A stretch of DNA of 35,150 nucleotides from positions 1 through 35,150 of the forward strand of contig JAFSNR010000144.1 of assembly GCA_017443345.1 (NCBI GenBank), written 5' to 3'. Source of the stretch: Prevotella sp. Its GTDB lineage: Bacteria; Bacteroidota; Bacteroidia; Bacteroidales; Bacteroidaceae. Both the position numbers and the translations under genes were made by a program. The notes beneath the pieces are model-generated. The model did no database searches. It worked only from the letters and a program-made list of their open reading frames with translations, and was not told the origin of the DNA. Shown one piece after another: positions 7,805-20,776 of the stretch. Position 1 is the first letter of the stretch; every line of letters starts with the position of its first letter.

Positions 7805-8299
7805 ATGAACGCAACAATTGTAATTTACGGTTCCTCAACAGGAACGTGCGAGGCTATCGCAGAGAAGATAGCCCAGAAACTTGGCTGTGAGACCATCAAC
7901 GTGCAGGACATGACAGCTGAGATTGTCAACAGCCACCGAAACCTGATTCTCGGAACTTCGACATGGGGTGCTGGTGAGCTGCAGGACGATTGGTACGACG
8001 GTCTGCGAGTGCTGCAGGGTGCAAGCCTTGCCGGCAAGACCATTGCCCTTTTCGGATGTGGCGATTGCGAGTCGTATGGAGATACCTTCGTGGGTGGCAT
8101 TGGTGAATTATATAATGGTATTAAGGAAAGCGGCGCACACTTTGTGGGTGCTGTCAGCACTGACGGCTACTCCTTCGATGATTCTGAGGCCGTCGTAGAT
8201 GGCAAGTTTGTCGGTCTTCCCCTTGACGATGTGAACGAGGATGACAAGACAGATGCCCGCATTGATGCGTGGATTGCTGAGATTTCTCCAAACCTTTAA
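7805..8299 (+). CDS. fldA: Flavodoxin
   Basis: A 164-residue long-chain flavodoxin that carries electrons on FMN in the cytosol. The phosphate-binding loop is YGSSTGTCEAIA (about residues 8-19). The FMN-ring regions are GTSTWGAGELQDDWYDG, with the stacking Trp near 58, and ALFGCGDCESYGDTF, with the stacking Tyr. The C-terminal LPLDDVNEDDKTDARIDAWI is standard. Flavodoxin can replace ferredoxin under iron limitation, but no Fur-type operator is obvious here. The gene is followed directly by a DUF2023 gene in an operon. Confidence 0.95.
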   Translation: MNATIVIYGSSTGTCEAIAEKIAQKLGCETINVQDMTAEIVNSHRNLILGTSTWGAGELQDDWYDGLRVLQGASLAGKTIALFGCGDCESYGDTFVGGIGELYNGIKESGAHFVGAVSTDGYSFDDSEAVVDGKFVGLPLDDVNEDDKTDARIDAWIAEISPNL

Positions 8300-8312
8300 T
8301 GAATTGAACATC

Positions 8313-8720
8313 ATGAAGCAGACGGTAGAACGACAGACAGCGAGTCAGGAGGCACTCCCTTCTGAGATGAGAGTTTTAATGAATCACATCTACGAATATA
8401 AGAAAGGTGTGCGCAGGATGATACTCTTTACCTGCAACCGCCGTTATGAGGCGTTTGCCACCAACCGACTATGCCGCCAGTCCATCGATTACGTGGTGCA
8501 GCCTGCTGGCAAGGAGAACGTTAACGTCTATTTCGGTCGTAAGGAGTGTCTTGATGCCATCCGCCTGTTTGTTACCCGTCCGCTGAATGAGCTCACTCCC
8601 GAAGAGGACTTTATTCTTGGTGCCATGCTTGGCTACGATATCTGTGCCCAATGCGAGCGTTATTGCGAACGCAAAGCAGCGTGTAAGGGCAGATGTGACA
8701 AATGCCAGCATGCCCAATAG
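8313..8720 (+). CDS. DUF2023 family protein
   Basis: A 135-residue protein of the DUF2023 family, known from Bacteroidota and a few other groups and often located next to flavodoxin genes. The core is VLMNHIYEYKKGVRRMILFTC, followed by VNVYFGRKECLDAIR. The C-terminal ~30 residues hold six cysteines (CAQCERYCERKAACKGRCDKC), which could bind a metal or form disulfides. It starts 13 bases after the flavodoxin stop. The ATG at 8313 is the first start codon after that stop. Its role is unproven; a link to flavodoxin redox chemistry is inferred from the pairing. Confidence 0.8.
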   Translation: MKQTVERQTASQEALPSEMRVLMNHIYEYKKGVRRMILFTCNRRYEAFATNRLCRQSIDYVVQPAGKENVNVYFGRKECLDAIRLFVTRPLNELTPEEDFILGAMLGYDICAQCERYCERKAACKGRCDKCQHAQ

Positions 8721-8762
8721 ACATATTTGTTGAGCGCATAAGAAGTATTTGTTTAGTTAGAA

Positions 8763-8798
8763 GGAGTGTCGGCCGTGAGGTTGGCACTCCATTTTTAT
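8763..8798 (+). terminator. Rho-independent terminator after flavodoxin operon
   Basis: GGAGTGTC pairs with GGCACTCC (one G-T pair) around a 12-base loop and is followed by ATTTTTAT. It lies 42 bases after the DUF2023 stop. Confidence 0.8.
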
Positions 8799-8882
8799 AT
8801 ACTAGTAAGTGTAGAAAATGTTAAAATATGGTGTTTCCGATTGTTTTTTTGAAAAGTAGTGCAAAAGTTGAAAGAAAATGAG

Positions 8883-8890
8883 TAATTTTG
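8883..8890 (+). promoter_or_regulatory. -7 box upstream of YARHG gene
   Basis: TAATTTTG lies 65 bases before the ATG at 8956. No well-spaced -33 TTG is clear, so confidence is moderate. Confidence 0.45.
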
Positions 8891-8955
8891 TCGTCAAAAG
8901 AGATAGACAAAGTCGTTTGAAAGGAAACAAGGTGTATTATTAAATATATCAGCTT

Positions 8956-9615
8956 ATGAAAAGATTGTTTTTTGCACTGATGACGCTCTGTGTCGGGATG
9001 ACGGCACAGGCACAGACTATCCATTTGGATCAAAAGTTTTGGGATGGTTATGAACTTTACACAGTGAAGGAGATTCGTATGGGAAAATATTTCTATATGA
9101 CCACCAGTCAGGACAATGAGCTGACTTTGGAGAAAGTTGATGGCAAGCAGGGTGAGTACACCATCATCCCCAGCCGTCAGGCAGAAGAATGCCCCTTTGA
9201 CGCTCAGTACGGCTGGAGAGTGCAGCACATCACTCAGGAAGGTCAGAACTTTCTGGCCATCCGCAAGCCTAACGGTGACGTGATGTGGGTTATGAATCAG
9301 ACAACCGAAAATGAGGAGAAGTGCGAGTATCTGCAGCAGATGATGAAGCAAGAGGAGCCCTGGAACGCTGTCAACAGCATCCTATTGAACCATAATTATC
9401 TGGTCGATATGGTAGCTACTAAGGATCTGCGACTGTTGCGCAACAAGATCCTCGCATATCACGGCTACCGCTTCCAGTCGAAGGACTTGCAGGAATACTT
9501 CAGCAAGATAGCATGGTACAAACCCGTAGATGACAACAGTACCATTAAGTTGGACATCATTGAGCAAACAAACATTCAACTCATCAAGAGTGAGGAGGTT
9601 GCAAGAAAAGATTGA
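8956..9615 (+). CDS. Exported YARHG-domain protein
   Basis: A 219-residue protein with a signal peptide (MKRLFFALMTLCVGMTAQAQ). Near residues 155-185 it has LRNKILAYHGYRFQSKDLQEYFSKIAWYKP, a good match to the YARHG domain, an extracellular module of unknown function named for its Tyr-Ala-Arg-His-Gly motif (here LAYHGY). The N-terminal part is not recognised. The stop lies 4 bases before the next gene, so this is an operon of envelope proteins. Confidence 0.8.
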   Translation: MKRLFFALMTLCVGMTAQAQTIHLDQKFWDGYELYTVKEIRMGKYFYMTTSQDNELTLEKVDGKQGEYTIIPSRQAEECPFDAQYGWRVQHITQEGQNFLAIRKPNGDVMWVMNQTTENEEKCEYLQQMMKQEEPWNAVNSILLNHNYLVDMVATKDLRLLRNKILAYHGYRFQSKDLQEYFSKIAWYKPVDDNSTIKLDIIEQTNIQLIKSEEVARKD

Positions 9616-9619
9616 AAAT

Positions 9620-10720
9620 ATGAAAAAGATAACTATCGTTACATTAGTTGTAGTTGCACATGTTGCAGTGGCATTGGTAGGTTGTAGGTTTATCAGAGGC
9701 CAGATTCTCGATGGCCCCGGAATGGAGTGTGATACTACCGACACGCTGAACACGGTGGAGGCTGTCGTTAAACAGGTGAATGCCGTGTATGACTACTGGA
9801 ACAAGCAAAGAGAGCACTTTGATGAAAAAGCGCCTACTGTCGATGAGCGTTTCGGTACGAAGGAGTGGCAGCAGGTGCGCGAGGATGCATGGGCTGCCGA
9901 CAGAGACTGCGAGTGCGGAGGCTTCTTTGACTTTGGCGATGAAGGTCCGTTGGATGCCTGGGTATATGACTGTTATGAGGGTACTGTAAGTGCCAACGAT
10001 ATTGACGCGAAGATTCTGTCCAACGGCGTGGCTGAGGTGAAGTTTCTGGTGAAGGATGCTGTCACCACTAAGGGCATTCCCATGCGCTGGCTGATGCGGG
10101 TAGAGGATGGTGAGTGGCGCGTGGCCAACATCATCTTCGAGAAGGATGGTGGCATCGATCTCCTGGAGAGCCTAAGAAACTATGGATGGGAGTTCAAGAC
10201 CGATAAACAGTTCGATATTTCTAAGTGGTACGATGAGTTGGTGGAGTTGGCCCAACCCTTGTTCGCTGACTACGGTACCATTGAATTTCACGAATATGCC
10301 CTCATCGATGTTGATCATGATGGCAAAGCTGAGTTGTATATGCGTAATGCCGACCACTATGAGGCTATCTTCACGCTTGATGAGAAAGATCCACAAGTCC
10401 TCATCGATGCTGACTCTCGCCTTTCCATCTCCTTCTTCAAGAATGCCATCCAGTCGAGCGGAAGTTGCGGAACCGGCTGCAACACGATTGAGATTGCCGT
10501 ACTGAAGGACAGTAAGTTAGCATACTCCCTCAGCAACATAGAGCAGTACGACATGGAGGGAAACTTATCTGAGAACAATTGGTCGAAGGACGGCAAGGAC
10601 ATCTCGGCTGAGGAAGGAGAAAAACTATACAAGAGTCTTGGCGATCCCATTGATCTTTATGTTAACTGGCATGGTATCAATTTCGATCATAAACAAAATC
10701 TCTCAAAATATGCAGAATAA
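9620..10720 (+). CDS. Lipoprotein with DUF3828-like domain
   Basis: A 366-residue protein with a hydrophobic signal ending ALVGC (lipid Cys at about 22). Residues ~40-180 resemble DUF3828/NTF2-like domains (KQVNAVYDYWNKQREHF, then MRWLMRVEDGEWRVANIIFE). The second half contains LIDVDHDGKAELYM, a calcium-loop-like D-x-D-x-D-G motif of the sort found in VCBS/FG-GAP-like proteins, and a CGTGC motif. The same two ingredients occur in the lipoprotein at 6087, so the two genes may be distant paralogues. Start: the ATG 4 bases after the upstream stop, because the signal peptide begins there. Confidence 0.75.
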   Translation: MKKITIVTLVVVAHVAVALVGCRFIRGQILDGPGMECDTTDTLNTVEAVVKQVNAVYDYWNKQREHFDEKAPTVDERFGTKEWQQVREDAWAADRDCECGGFFDFGDEGPLDAWVYDCYEGTVSANDIDAKILSNGVAEVKFLVKDAVTTKGIPMRWLMRVEDGEWRVANIIFEKDGGIDLLESLRNYGWEFKTDKQFDISKWYDELVELAQPLFADYGTIEFHEYALIDVDHDGKAELYMRNADHYEAIFTLDEKDPQVLIDADSRLSISFFKNAIQSSGSCGTGCNTIEIAVLKDSKLAYSLSNIEQYDMEGNLSENNWSKDGKDISAEEGEKLYKSLGDPIDLYVNWHGINFDHKQNLSKYAE

Positions 10721-10721
10721 T

Positions 10722-10811
10722 ATGAGAAAGAGTATTTTAATGATTTCCGCGTTGAATTCAAATACTCATGTCCAAAACTCTTTTTCACCAGTTTCTTCCA
10801 TTTCTCCCTGA
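10722..10811 (+). pseudogene. Truncated 5' end of a lipoprotein gene
   Basis: Immediately after the previous stop an ATG begins MRKSILMIS, nearly identical in protein and DNA to the start of the lipoprotein gene at 6087 (MRKSILMIA). After about nine codons the likeness ends, and the frame runs into the 3' end of the convergent zinc-ribbon gene before stopping. It looks like the stub of a third paralogue removed by deletion. Shared signal-peptide wording alone is a weaker alternative. Confidence 0.5.
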
Positions 10812-11059
10812 CATTTAGGGCAGGTTTTGCCATCCCATATTCGGATATGATCGCTGCCGCATTGCAGGCACAGTCGTCCCACCTCACTCCTGTAGGATGG
10901 AGCTACATCGGCAATAATACCACCCACAACGATGTTCTGGATAGTTTTGCAGTCAGGGCATGACATAGCAGTTATCTGCTGACGGAACAAGCCGCGCCCC
11001 TCATACACCTCTGCTTCGTAGCCACAAGTCTTGCAGCGATATCTCAGTTTCCAAGACAT
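10766..11059 (-). CDS. Small zinc-ribbon protein
   Basis: A 97-residue soluble protein with four CxxC knuckles, at Cys 9/12, 34/37, 64/67 and 80/83, enough for two four-cysteine zinc ribbons. No other domain is visible. It ends a minus-strand operon (GNAT, GH43, DUF362, this gene) with a 27-base gap to the DUF362 gene. Function unknown. Confidence 0.75.
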   Translation of the reverse strand: MSWKLRYRCKTCGYEAEVYEGRGLFRQQITAMSCPDCKTIQNIVVGGIIADVAPSYRSEVGRLCLQCGSDHIRIWDGKTCPKCQGEMEETGEKEFWT

Positions 11060-11086
11060 GTTTATCTGATGAAGTGCATCTTATAG

Positions 11087-12076
11087 TTACTTATCGATGC
11101 TAATCAGCGTATATTGGCGACTACCGAGGCCGATTTTCTCGGCATGTTCGATGGTGTGGATACCATGCTGTTTGTTGATACGGTTCAGCAGATCCGTTGG
11201 ATCGTTCTTCGCCGTCACCTTCTGATTGTTGATGATGTCGATGCATGCTTGGTCAAGTGCTACGGGGTCGGTTGATGCCAGAATGCCGTAGTCTTCGAGC
11301 TTTACAGGAGCAGGGTGATCCACGCAGTCGCAATCAATCGACATATTGTTCATCACCGAGATGTAGATGATGCCTTCCTGCTTCTGGAAATAGTTTACAA
11401 CAGCCTGTGCTGCAGCCGCCATCGACTCGAGGAATCCATCCTGATTGCCTACATACTCTGGCGTCCAAAGCTTACTCATATCGAGCTTCTCCATCTTTCC
11501 TGCTGAGTGGATGTATGCCTTGCCGTTCTGACTGGCACAGCCGATGGAGAGGTTCTTCAGTGCACCACCGTAACCACCCATGGGGTGACCCTTAAAATGG
11601 TTCAGTGCAATCATGAAGTCGTAGTTGGCCATGTGTCCTCCCACGATGTCGAACTTGATGTTGGCCTGATCCTTTACGGGGATGCGTATCTCATCGTATT
11701 CGTCCATGATATCTACGGGGAAGTACTTCGTGAAACCGTGACGCTCAATGACCTTCCAGTGGTTGGCAGAGTTATTACGGTCATCCTGCTTATCGGCAGG
11801 GGCATTGCCGTAGGCGGTGTTGCATTCCACGATGGTGCCGTCCACCTCAAATACCAGGTCCTTGACAAGTTCGGGCTTCAGGTAGTTAGGATTGCTACCT
11901 TCTCCGGTGCTCATCTTTACAGCCACGCGGCCTTTGGCTGGAACGCCCAGTGCCTTGTATATTTTCACTAACGACTCAGGGCTGATGTCCCTTGTCACAT
12001 AAACCGTGCTTTGTGCAAACGCTGTCAATGCTACCAGCATCAATACAGCCATCATTAAATTCCTCTTAATAATCAT
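11087..12076 (-). CDS. Secreted DUF362 family protein
   Basis: A 329-residue protein with a signal peptide (MIIKRNLMMAVLMLVALTAFAQ) followed by a full DUF362 domain. Typical elements are GRVAVKMSTGEG, then FMIALNHFKGHPMGGYGGALKNLSIGC, and SIDCDCVDHPAPVKLEDYGILASTDPVALDQ. Many DUF362 proteins carry ferredoxin-type 4Fe-4S motifs; this one has only a few cysteines (GCAS, CDC), so a cluster is less certain. Export to the periplasm is notable. It is cotranscribed with GH43 (12-base gap). Biochemical role unknown. Confidence 0.8.
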   Translation of the reverse strand: MIIKRNLMMAVLMLVALTAFAQSTVYVTRDISPESLVKIYKALGVPAKGRVAVKMSTGEGSNPNYLKPELVKDLVFEVDGTIVECNTAYGNAPADKQDDRNNSANHWKVIERHGFTKYFPVDIMDEYDEIRIPVKDQANIKFDIVGGHMANYDFMIALNHFKGHPMGGYGGALKNLSIGCASQNGKAYIHSAGKMEKLDMSKLWTPEYVGNQDGFLESMAAAAQAVVNYFQKQEGIIYISVMNNMSIDCDCVDHPAPVKLEDYGILASTDPVALDQACIDIINNQKVTAKNDPTDLLNRINKQHGIHTIEHAEKIGLGSRQYTLISIDK

Positions 12077-12088
12077 ATAATATTTGTT

Positions 12089-13687
12089 TTAGAATCCAAA
12101 TTTGAAATCTGTCCAGTCGAAATCTGCGTGGCTGATGGTCTTTGAGAGGGTATGGGCAAAGATACCGATGTGTACACCACAGAAGCCACCAATGGTCTCA
12201 GTGCTCAGATAACGGTAGTCCATGCGGGCAAGCTGGGTAAAGTGCTCACCATCGATGGAGTAGTGTAGGTGATAGAACTGCGGGTCGGCAGTGATGCGCA
12301 GATAGATAACAGTGTTATTCAACGGAATCTCTTTTTCGATATGCTCCATCTCGCCAATACGGATCTTAGCCTGCACATAGCGCTGGCCGTCACGCATGAC
12401 AACCTGTACGTCGTAATGATTATGGTGGGCTGCATAGGCCGTGATACCAGCTGCGCCACCGTCCTTTAGTTCTGACACATCGACCTTGGTAGTAGCCGAG
12501 AAGTTTTTCTCTGACTGGCGATGGCCGATGAAGGTGGGATTGCCTATTTCGTCGAGAGTTATCGTTGAGGTCGTCATGCGTAGCCATCCCTTTCGAGTTG
12601 TCAACGAGTAGTTCTCTTTTTGAGGCATGTTCAGGTGGTTCCAATAGAGTGAAAACTTGTCGGCATCGAATTCATCCTTGGATGGCTCCAAAGGCATCGG
12701 TACTTGTGGCAGTGTCTGGCATTGCATGTCCAGTTGCAGAGTCCCATCGTTATTAACTACAGGCCACTCGCCATCTTCCCACTTAACAGGCGCAAGGAAC
12801 GTCTCGCGCCCCATAACATGCTGCAGATAGCCGTGGGTGCGATAGCCGAGGCATATCATCCACCACGAGCCATCGGGAGCCTGAACAAGGTCGGCATGAC
12901 CTAAGCCTTGGATGTTGCTGTTCTGCATCTTCATGTTGAAATGCGAGAGGATGGGATTGGCTGGATTCGGTTCATAGGGACCATACAGACTCTTGCTTCG
13001 GAGAATATTGACATGATGCCCGTGCTCCGTGCCTCCTTCTGCCAGCATCAGATAGTAATAGCCGTCCTTCTTGTAGATATGCGGTCCTTCAGGATAGCGG
13101 CCTCCAAGGCCTGTGCCCAAATGATGTATCTCGCTGAGCTGCTTGCCGGTCTTCACGTCAATCTCGCAGATTTTGATGTCACCCTCCTTCCATAGGAAAT
13201 AGCAGCGGCCATCCTCGAAGTATAGTGTCGGGTCACAACTACCTACACAGAAGTCGATGTAGATGGGATCACTCCATTCCCCCTTCGGATTGTCGGTATA
13301 GACATAGAAATGTTTGCGTGAGGGGAATACTGTGGTCACCATATAGAAACGGCCCTCATGGTAGCGGATGGTAGGGGCATAGATACCCGTCTGCTCGTCC
13401 ATCCCTTCGATTCTTACCTGCGACTCGCGGGTGAGGCAGGCACCCACCTGTTCCCAATGAATCAGATCCTTGCTGTGGTACACCGGCACGCCAGGATAAT
13501 ACTGGAAGGTACTGTTCACCAGATAAAAATCATCGCCAGCACGACACACTGAGGGGTCAGCGTGGAAGCCTGGGAGAACCGGATTGCGGAATCCCTGACT
13601 CCAGCTTTTTAGGGACAGCATCATTATTGATAAGATAATAAAGAGCTTCGATGTGTAAGTATGCCTGTATTTTCCTTCTGTAATCAT
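12089..13687 (-). CDS. Glycoside hydrolase family 43 (beta-xylosidase/arabinofuranosidase type)
   Basis: A 532-residue enzyme with an N-terminal membrane segment that probably acts as a signal peptide, placing it in the periplasm. The five-bladed propeller carries the three GH43 acids: the base Asp at 44 in FHADPSV, the pKa-tuning Asp at 152 in GSCDPTL, and the acid Glu at 200 in RYPEGPHIY. The C-terminal ~200 residues form a beta-sandwich common in the larger GH43 subfamilies, which resemble xylosidases acting on xylan or arabinan side chains. The exact substrate cannot be read from sequence. It sits in an operon with GNAT and DUF362, divergent from a GH2/SGNH operon, suggesting shared plant-glycan breakdown. 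Confidence 0.92.
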   Translation of the reverse strand: MITEGKYRHTYTSKLFIILSIMMLSLKSWSQGFRNPVLPGFHADPSVCRAGDDFYLVNSTFQYYPGVPVYHSKDLIHWEQVGACLTRESQVRIEGMDEQTGIYAPTIRYHEGRFYMVTTVFPSRKHFYVYTDNPKGEWSDPIYIDFCVGSCDPTLYFEDGRCYFLWKEGDIKICEIDVKTGKQLSEIHHLGTGLGGRYPEGPHIYKKDGYYYLMLAEGGTEHGHHVNILRSKSLYGPYEPNPANPILSHFNMKMQNSNIQGLGHADLVQAPDGSWWMICLGYRTHGYLQHVMGRETFLAPVKWEDGEWPVVNNDGTLQLDMQCQTLPQVPMPLEPSKDEFDADKFSLYWNHLNMPQKENYSLTTRKGWLRMTTSTITLDEIGNPTFIGHRQSEKNFSATTKVDVSELKDGGAAGITAYAAHHNHYDVQVVMRDGQRYVQAKIRIGEMEHIEKEIPLNNTVIYLRITADPQFYHLHYSIDGEHFTQLARMDYRYLSTETIGGFCGVHIGIFAHTLSKTISHADFDWTDFKFGF

Positions 13688-13691
13688 CTGT

Positions 13692-18314
<4,623 letters not shown>

Positions 18315-18320
18315 GTTTTT

Positions 18321-18347
18321 TGGCGTTGGCAACAAAGGCCAGCGCCA
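18321..18347. terminator. Hairpin between convergent genes
   Basis: TGGCGTTGGC at 18321-18330 pairs with GCCAGCGCCA at 18338-18347 (one G-T pair, 7-base loop). A T6 run precedes it and AT-rich bases follow. It sits between the ends of the plus-strand SGNH gene and the minus-strand phosphatase-family gene, so it probably terminates one or both. Confidence 0.65.
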
Positions 18348-19415
18348 TTATTCTTGCTTGTTAAGTGCGATCTTCAGGAAGACGGGGTAGTGGTCTGAGT
18401 AGCTGAGTTCGCGCTTATAGAAGCTGATGCCTTCCATGCCTTTATCGTGGAAGATGTAGTCGATGCGGACTGCCTTGTTACCTCTGAAGGTGTGCATGAA
18501 ACCGCTACCACACTCCTTGAAGGCATCGACCTTATCGCCGAGCATCGTGTTATAGACATAGGAGTAGGGGACATCGTTGAAGTCGCCGCAGACAATGATG
18601 GGGGCTTCACATTCACGCATGTCCATCGCAAGGACATTGGCCTGTCCTGAGCGGGCTATCATTCCGAGGGTGTAGTTACCGTAGATAGCACGTAGGAAGG
18701 CATTGCTCTCGACCTCCATGCCTCGAGCCTCAACCTTGGCGGCCTTGTGGAGTGTACCGTTGATACCTGTGGTCTCGAGGTGGGCGTTATAGACACGGAT
18801 AAGCTGGCCGCTGACCTCAACTTCTGCCCACATGGCGCTGTTGTTAGTCATCTCGAAGTCGAGATTCTTGAAGTTCTTGATGGGGTAACGGCTGTAAATA
18901 ACCATATCACTCTCTCCGACAGCCATATAGGGAAAATAGTCCTTGTAGAAATCGGAGTTCTTCTTGTCGCCACTCTGGTTGCTGTACTCCTGGAAGCAGG
19001 CGATGTCTACCTTCTGCTTCTTCATCTCCGAGAGAATGTCCTGGGCGATGAAGCCTGATGTCTCGCGGCCAAACATAGCAACGTTATATGAGGCAATCTT
19101 GATGCCTGGTACCTTGTCGGCATTCTCGTTGAGTGAGCCGAACTGATACAGTGTGCCTATGTAGGGGATGCAGCAGAGCAGGGTGATCAGGGGGATGAGT
19201 GCCCAGTGCCAGCGACGCAAGATAAGCCAGTAGATGAGGAACACGACATTGCCCGCGATGAGCAGTGGCAATGCGTATACAAGCATGGCACGGGCTGTGT
19301 TGCCTGCGGGCTGGACATCACCTCCAAAGAGACCTGTGATCGTGAAGACCATGAGGAGTACGGTGATGATAAGGATGGTGAACGAGAAGTATTTCTGTAC
19401 AGCAAGTTTACCCAT
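18348..19415 (-). CDS. Membrane-anchored endonuclease/exonuclease/phosphatase family protein
   Basis: A 355-residue protein. The first ~100 residues hold three membrane helices. The rest is an endonuclease/exonuclease/phosphatase (DNase I-like) fold with all key motifs: KIASYNV, CFQEYS (metal Glu), YNAHLETT, GDFNDVPYS (catalytic Asp/Asn), RIDYIF and YSDHYPVFL (catalytic His). The family includes nucleases, phosphodiesterases and sphingomyelinase-like lipid phosphatases, so the substrate is open. It follows the hybrid kinase gene by 33 bases and is probably cotranscribed. Confidence 0.85.
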   Translation of the reverse strand: MGKLAVQKYFSFTILIITVLLMVFTITGLFGGDVQPAGNTARAMLVYALPLLIAGNVVFLIYWLILRRWHWALIPLITLLCCIPYIGTLYQFGSLNENADKVPGIKIASYNVAMFGRETSGFIAQDILSEMKKQKVDIACFQEYSNQSGDKKNSDFYKDYFPYMAVGESDMVIYSRYPIKNFKNLDFEMTNNSAMWAEVEVSGQLIRVYNAHLETTGINGTLHKAAKVEARGMEVESNAFLRAIYGNYTLGMIARSGQANVLAMDMRECEAPIIVCGDFNDVPYSYVYNTMLGDKVDAFKECGSGFMHTFRGNKAVRIDYIFHDKGMEGISFYKRELSYSDHYPVFLKIALNKQE

Positions 19416-19448
19416 AAGTCGTAAGTGTTTATGATGAGCTTTTGTTGA

Positions 19449-20699
19449 TTATTGATCAAGATATTTGCGCACCATCTCAATCAGGTTCTCTACCTTGAAG
19501 GGCTTGGCCATAAACTCATCGCAGCCTGCGTTGCGGGCTTCGCGGATATTCTCCTCGAAGGCATAGGCGCTGAGGGCTACGACGGGGGTATCGCACACTT
19601 CCTTGATGATGCGAGTGGCGTCGAGTCCGTTCATCTCAGGCATACGGATATCCATCAGGATCAGATCGGGCTTCTCCTCCTCGTTGATGGTGACAGCCTC
19701 GATGCCATTATGGGCGCGCAACAGGCGATAGCGCTTCTGGAGCACAATCTTTACCAGTTCGTAGTTGCTGTCCTCGTCTTCGGCTACGAGTATCGACTTC
19801 TTGTTGGCGGTATCCGGACGACCACTGACGCGGATCGTGCGCACATTGGTTGTCGTTGTCTGGTTCTGCTCGCGACCACCGATGGCACCTTCGAAGGGGA
19901 ATACAAACGTGAAGGTAGAACCCTCGCCGACCTTTGACTTGACGGTAATCTTTCCACCGAGTTTCTCGACGATAATCTTACACAGGGGCAGTCCCAGGCC
20001 GTAGCCGTTCTTGGTGGTCTCGGCATCGCGAGAGACATAGGTCTCGAAGATATGATCGAGATCCTCTGGTGCGATACCTGAACCAGTATCGCTGACGAAG
20101 AACTCAATCAGCTGTCCATCGTCTATCAGACGGTAGCCATAAGTAATGCTGCCGCTGGGTGTATGCTTGAGTGAATTACTAATCAGATTAGAGAATACCT
20201 GAGTCAGACGGTTGGCATCGGTATTGAAGGTCACGGCCATTGTGGGCTTTTTCCATACGAGCTTCAACGTATCGGGGCAACGGAACTTGAAGATGTTCTT
20301 GATGCCGTCGCAGAGGTTGTTGAGATCGGTCTTGGTTTTCTTCATCACGATTTCGCCTGACTCTACGCGCGAGAGATCGAGAATCTCGTTGACCAGACTC
20401 ATCAGACGGTTGTTGTTGCTCTCGATGATCTCGTAGAACTTCATACGGTCTTCCTGTGAGTCGGTCTCGACGATGACACGCGAGAATCCCTCGATGGCGT
20501 TCAGTGGTGTGCGTATCTCATGGCTCATGTTGGCGAGGAAGAGCGACTTCATCTTGCTGGCTTTCTCAGCATTCTGAGCTTTCTCCTCGTATTCCTTCAG
20601 TTTTTTATTGGCAATGGCCAACTGCTCCTGTGCGAGCAACAGGCGACGATTCGCGTCTGCAAATTTCTGAAGTAATATTTCTCTTTCGTCTTTTTCCAT
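19449..20699 (-). CDS. Soluble hybrid histidine kinase (HisKA-HATPase-REC)
   Basis: A 416-residue protein. Residues 1-50 form a coiled coil. The phosphorylated His is 60 in MSHEIRTPLNAIEGF. The ATP-binding domain has the N box (FSNLISNSLKHTPSGS), the G1 box (SDTGSGIAPEDL) and G2 (GYGLGLPLCK). A C-terminal receiver domain carries the acidic pocket AEDED (~306-310), the phospho-acceptor Asp 350 in LILMDIRMP, the LSAYA switch and the KPF lysine. There is no membrane segment or sensor domain and no neighbouring response regulator, so the signal probably comes through a partner or the coiled coil. Promoter TACCTTTG at 20737-20730. Confidence 0.92.
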   Translation of the reverse strand: MEKDEREILLQKFADANRRLLLAQEQLAIANKKLKEYEEKAQNAEKASKMKSLFLANMSHEIRTPLNAIEGFSRVIVETDSQEDRMKFYEIIESNNNRLMSLVNEILDLSRVESGEIVMKKTKTDLNNLCDGIKNIFKFRCPDTLKLVWKKPTMAVTFNTDANRLTQVFSNLISNSLKHTPSGSITYGYRLIDDGQLIEFFVSDTGSGIAPEDLDHIFETYVSRDAETTKNGYGLGLPLCKIIVEKLGGKITVKSKVGEGSTFTFVFPFEGAIGGREQNQTTTTNVRTIRVSGRPDTANKKSILVAEDEDSNYELVKIVLQKRYRLLRAHNGIEAVTINEEEKPDLILMDIRMPEMNGLDATRIIKEVCDTPVVALSAYAFEENIREARNAGCDEFMAKPFKVENLIEMVRKYLDQ

Positions 20700-20729
20700 T
20701 ATTTATTTTTCAAAAACGTATAGTTGATG

Positions 20730-20737
20730 CAAAGGTA
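20730..20737 (-). promoter_or_regulatory. Promoter of hybrid kinase operon
   Basis: TACCTTTG on the minus strand, with the start codon 30 bases downstream at 20699. Confidence 0.65.
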
Positions 20738-20776
20738 CGAATAAAAAACCGAACAAAAGATATTTATTAGTGATTT

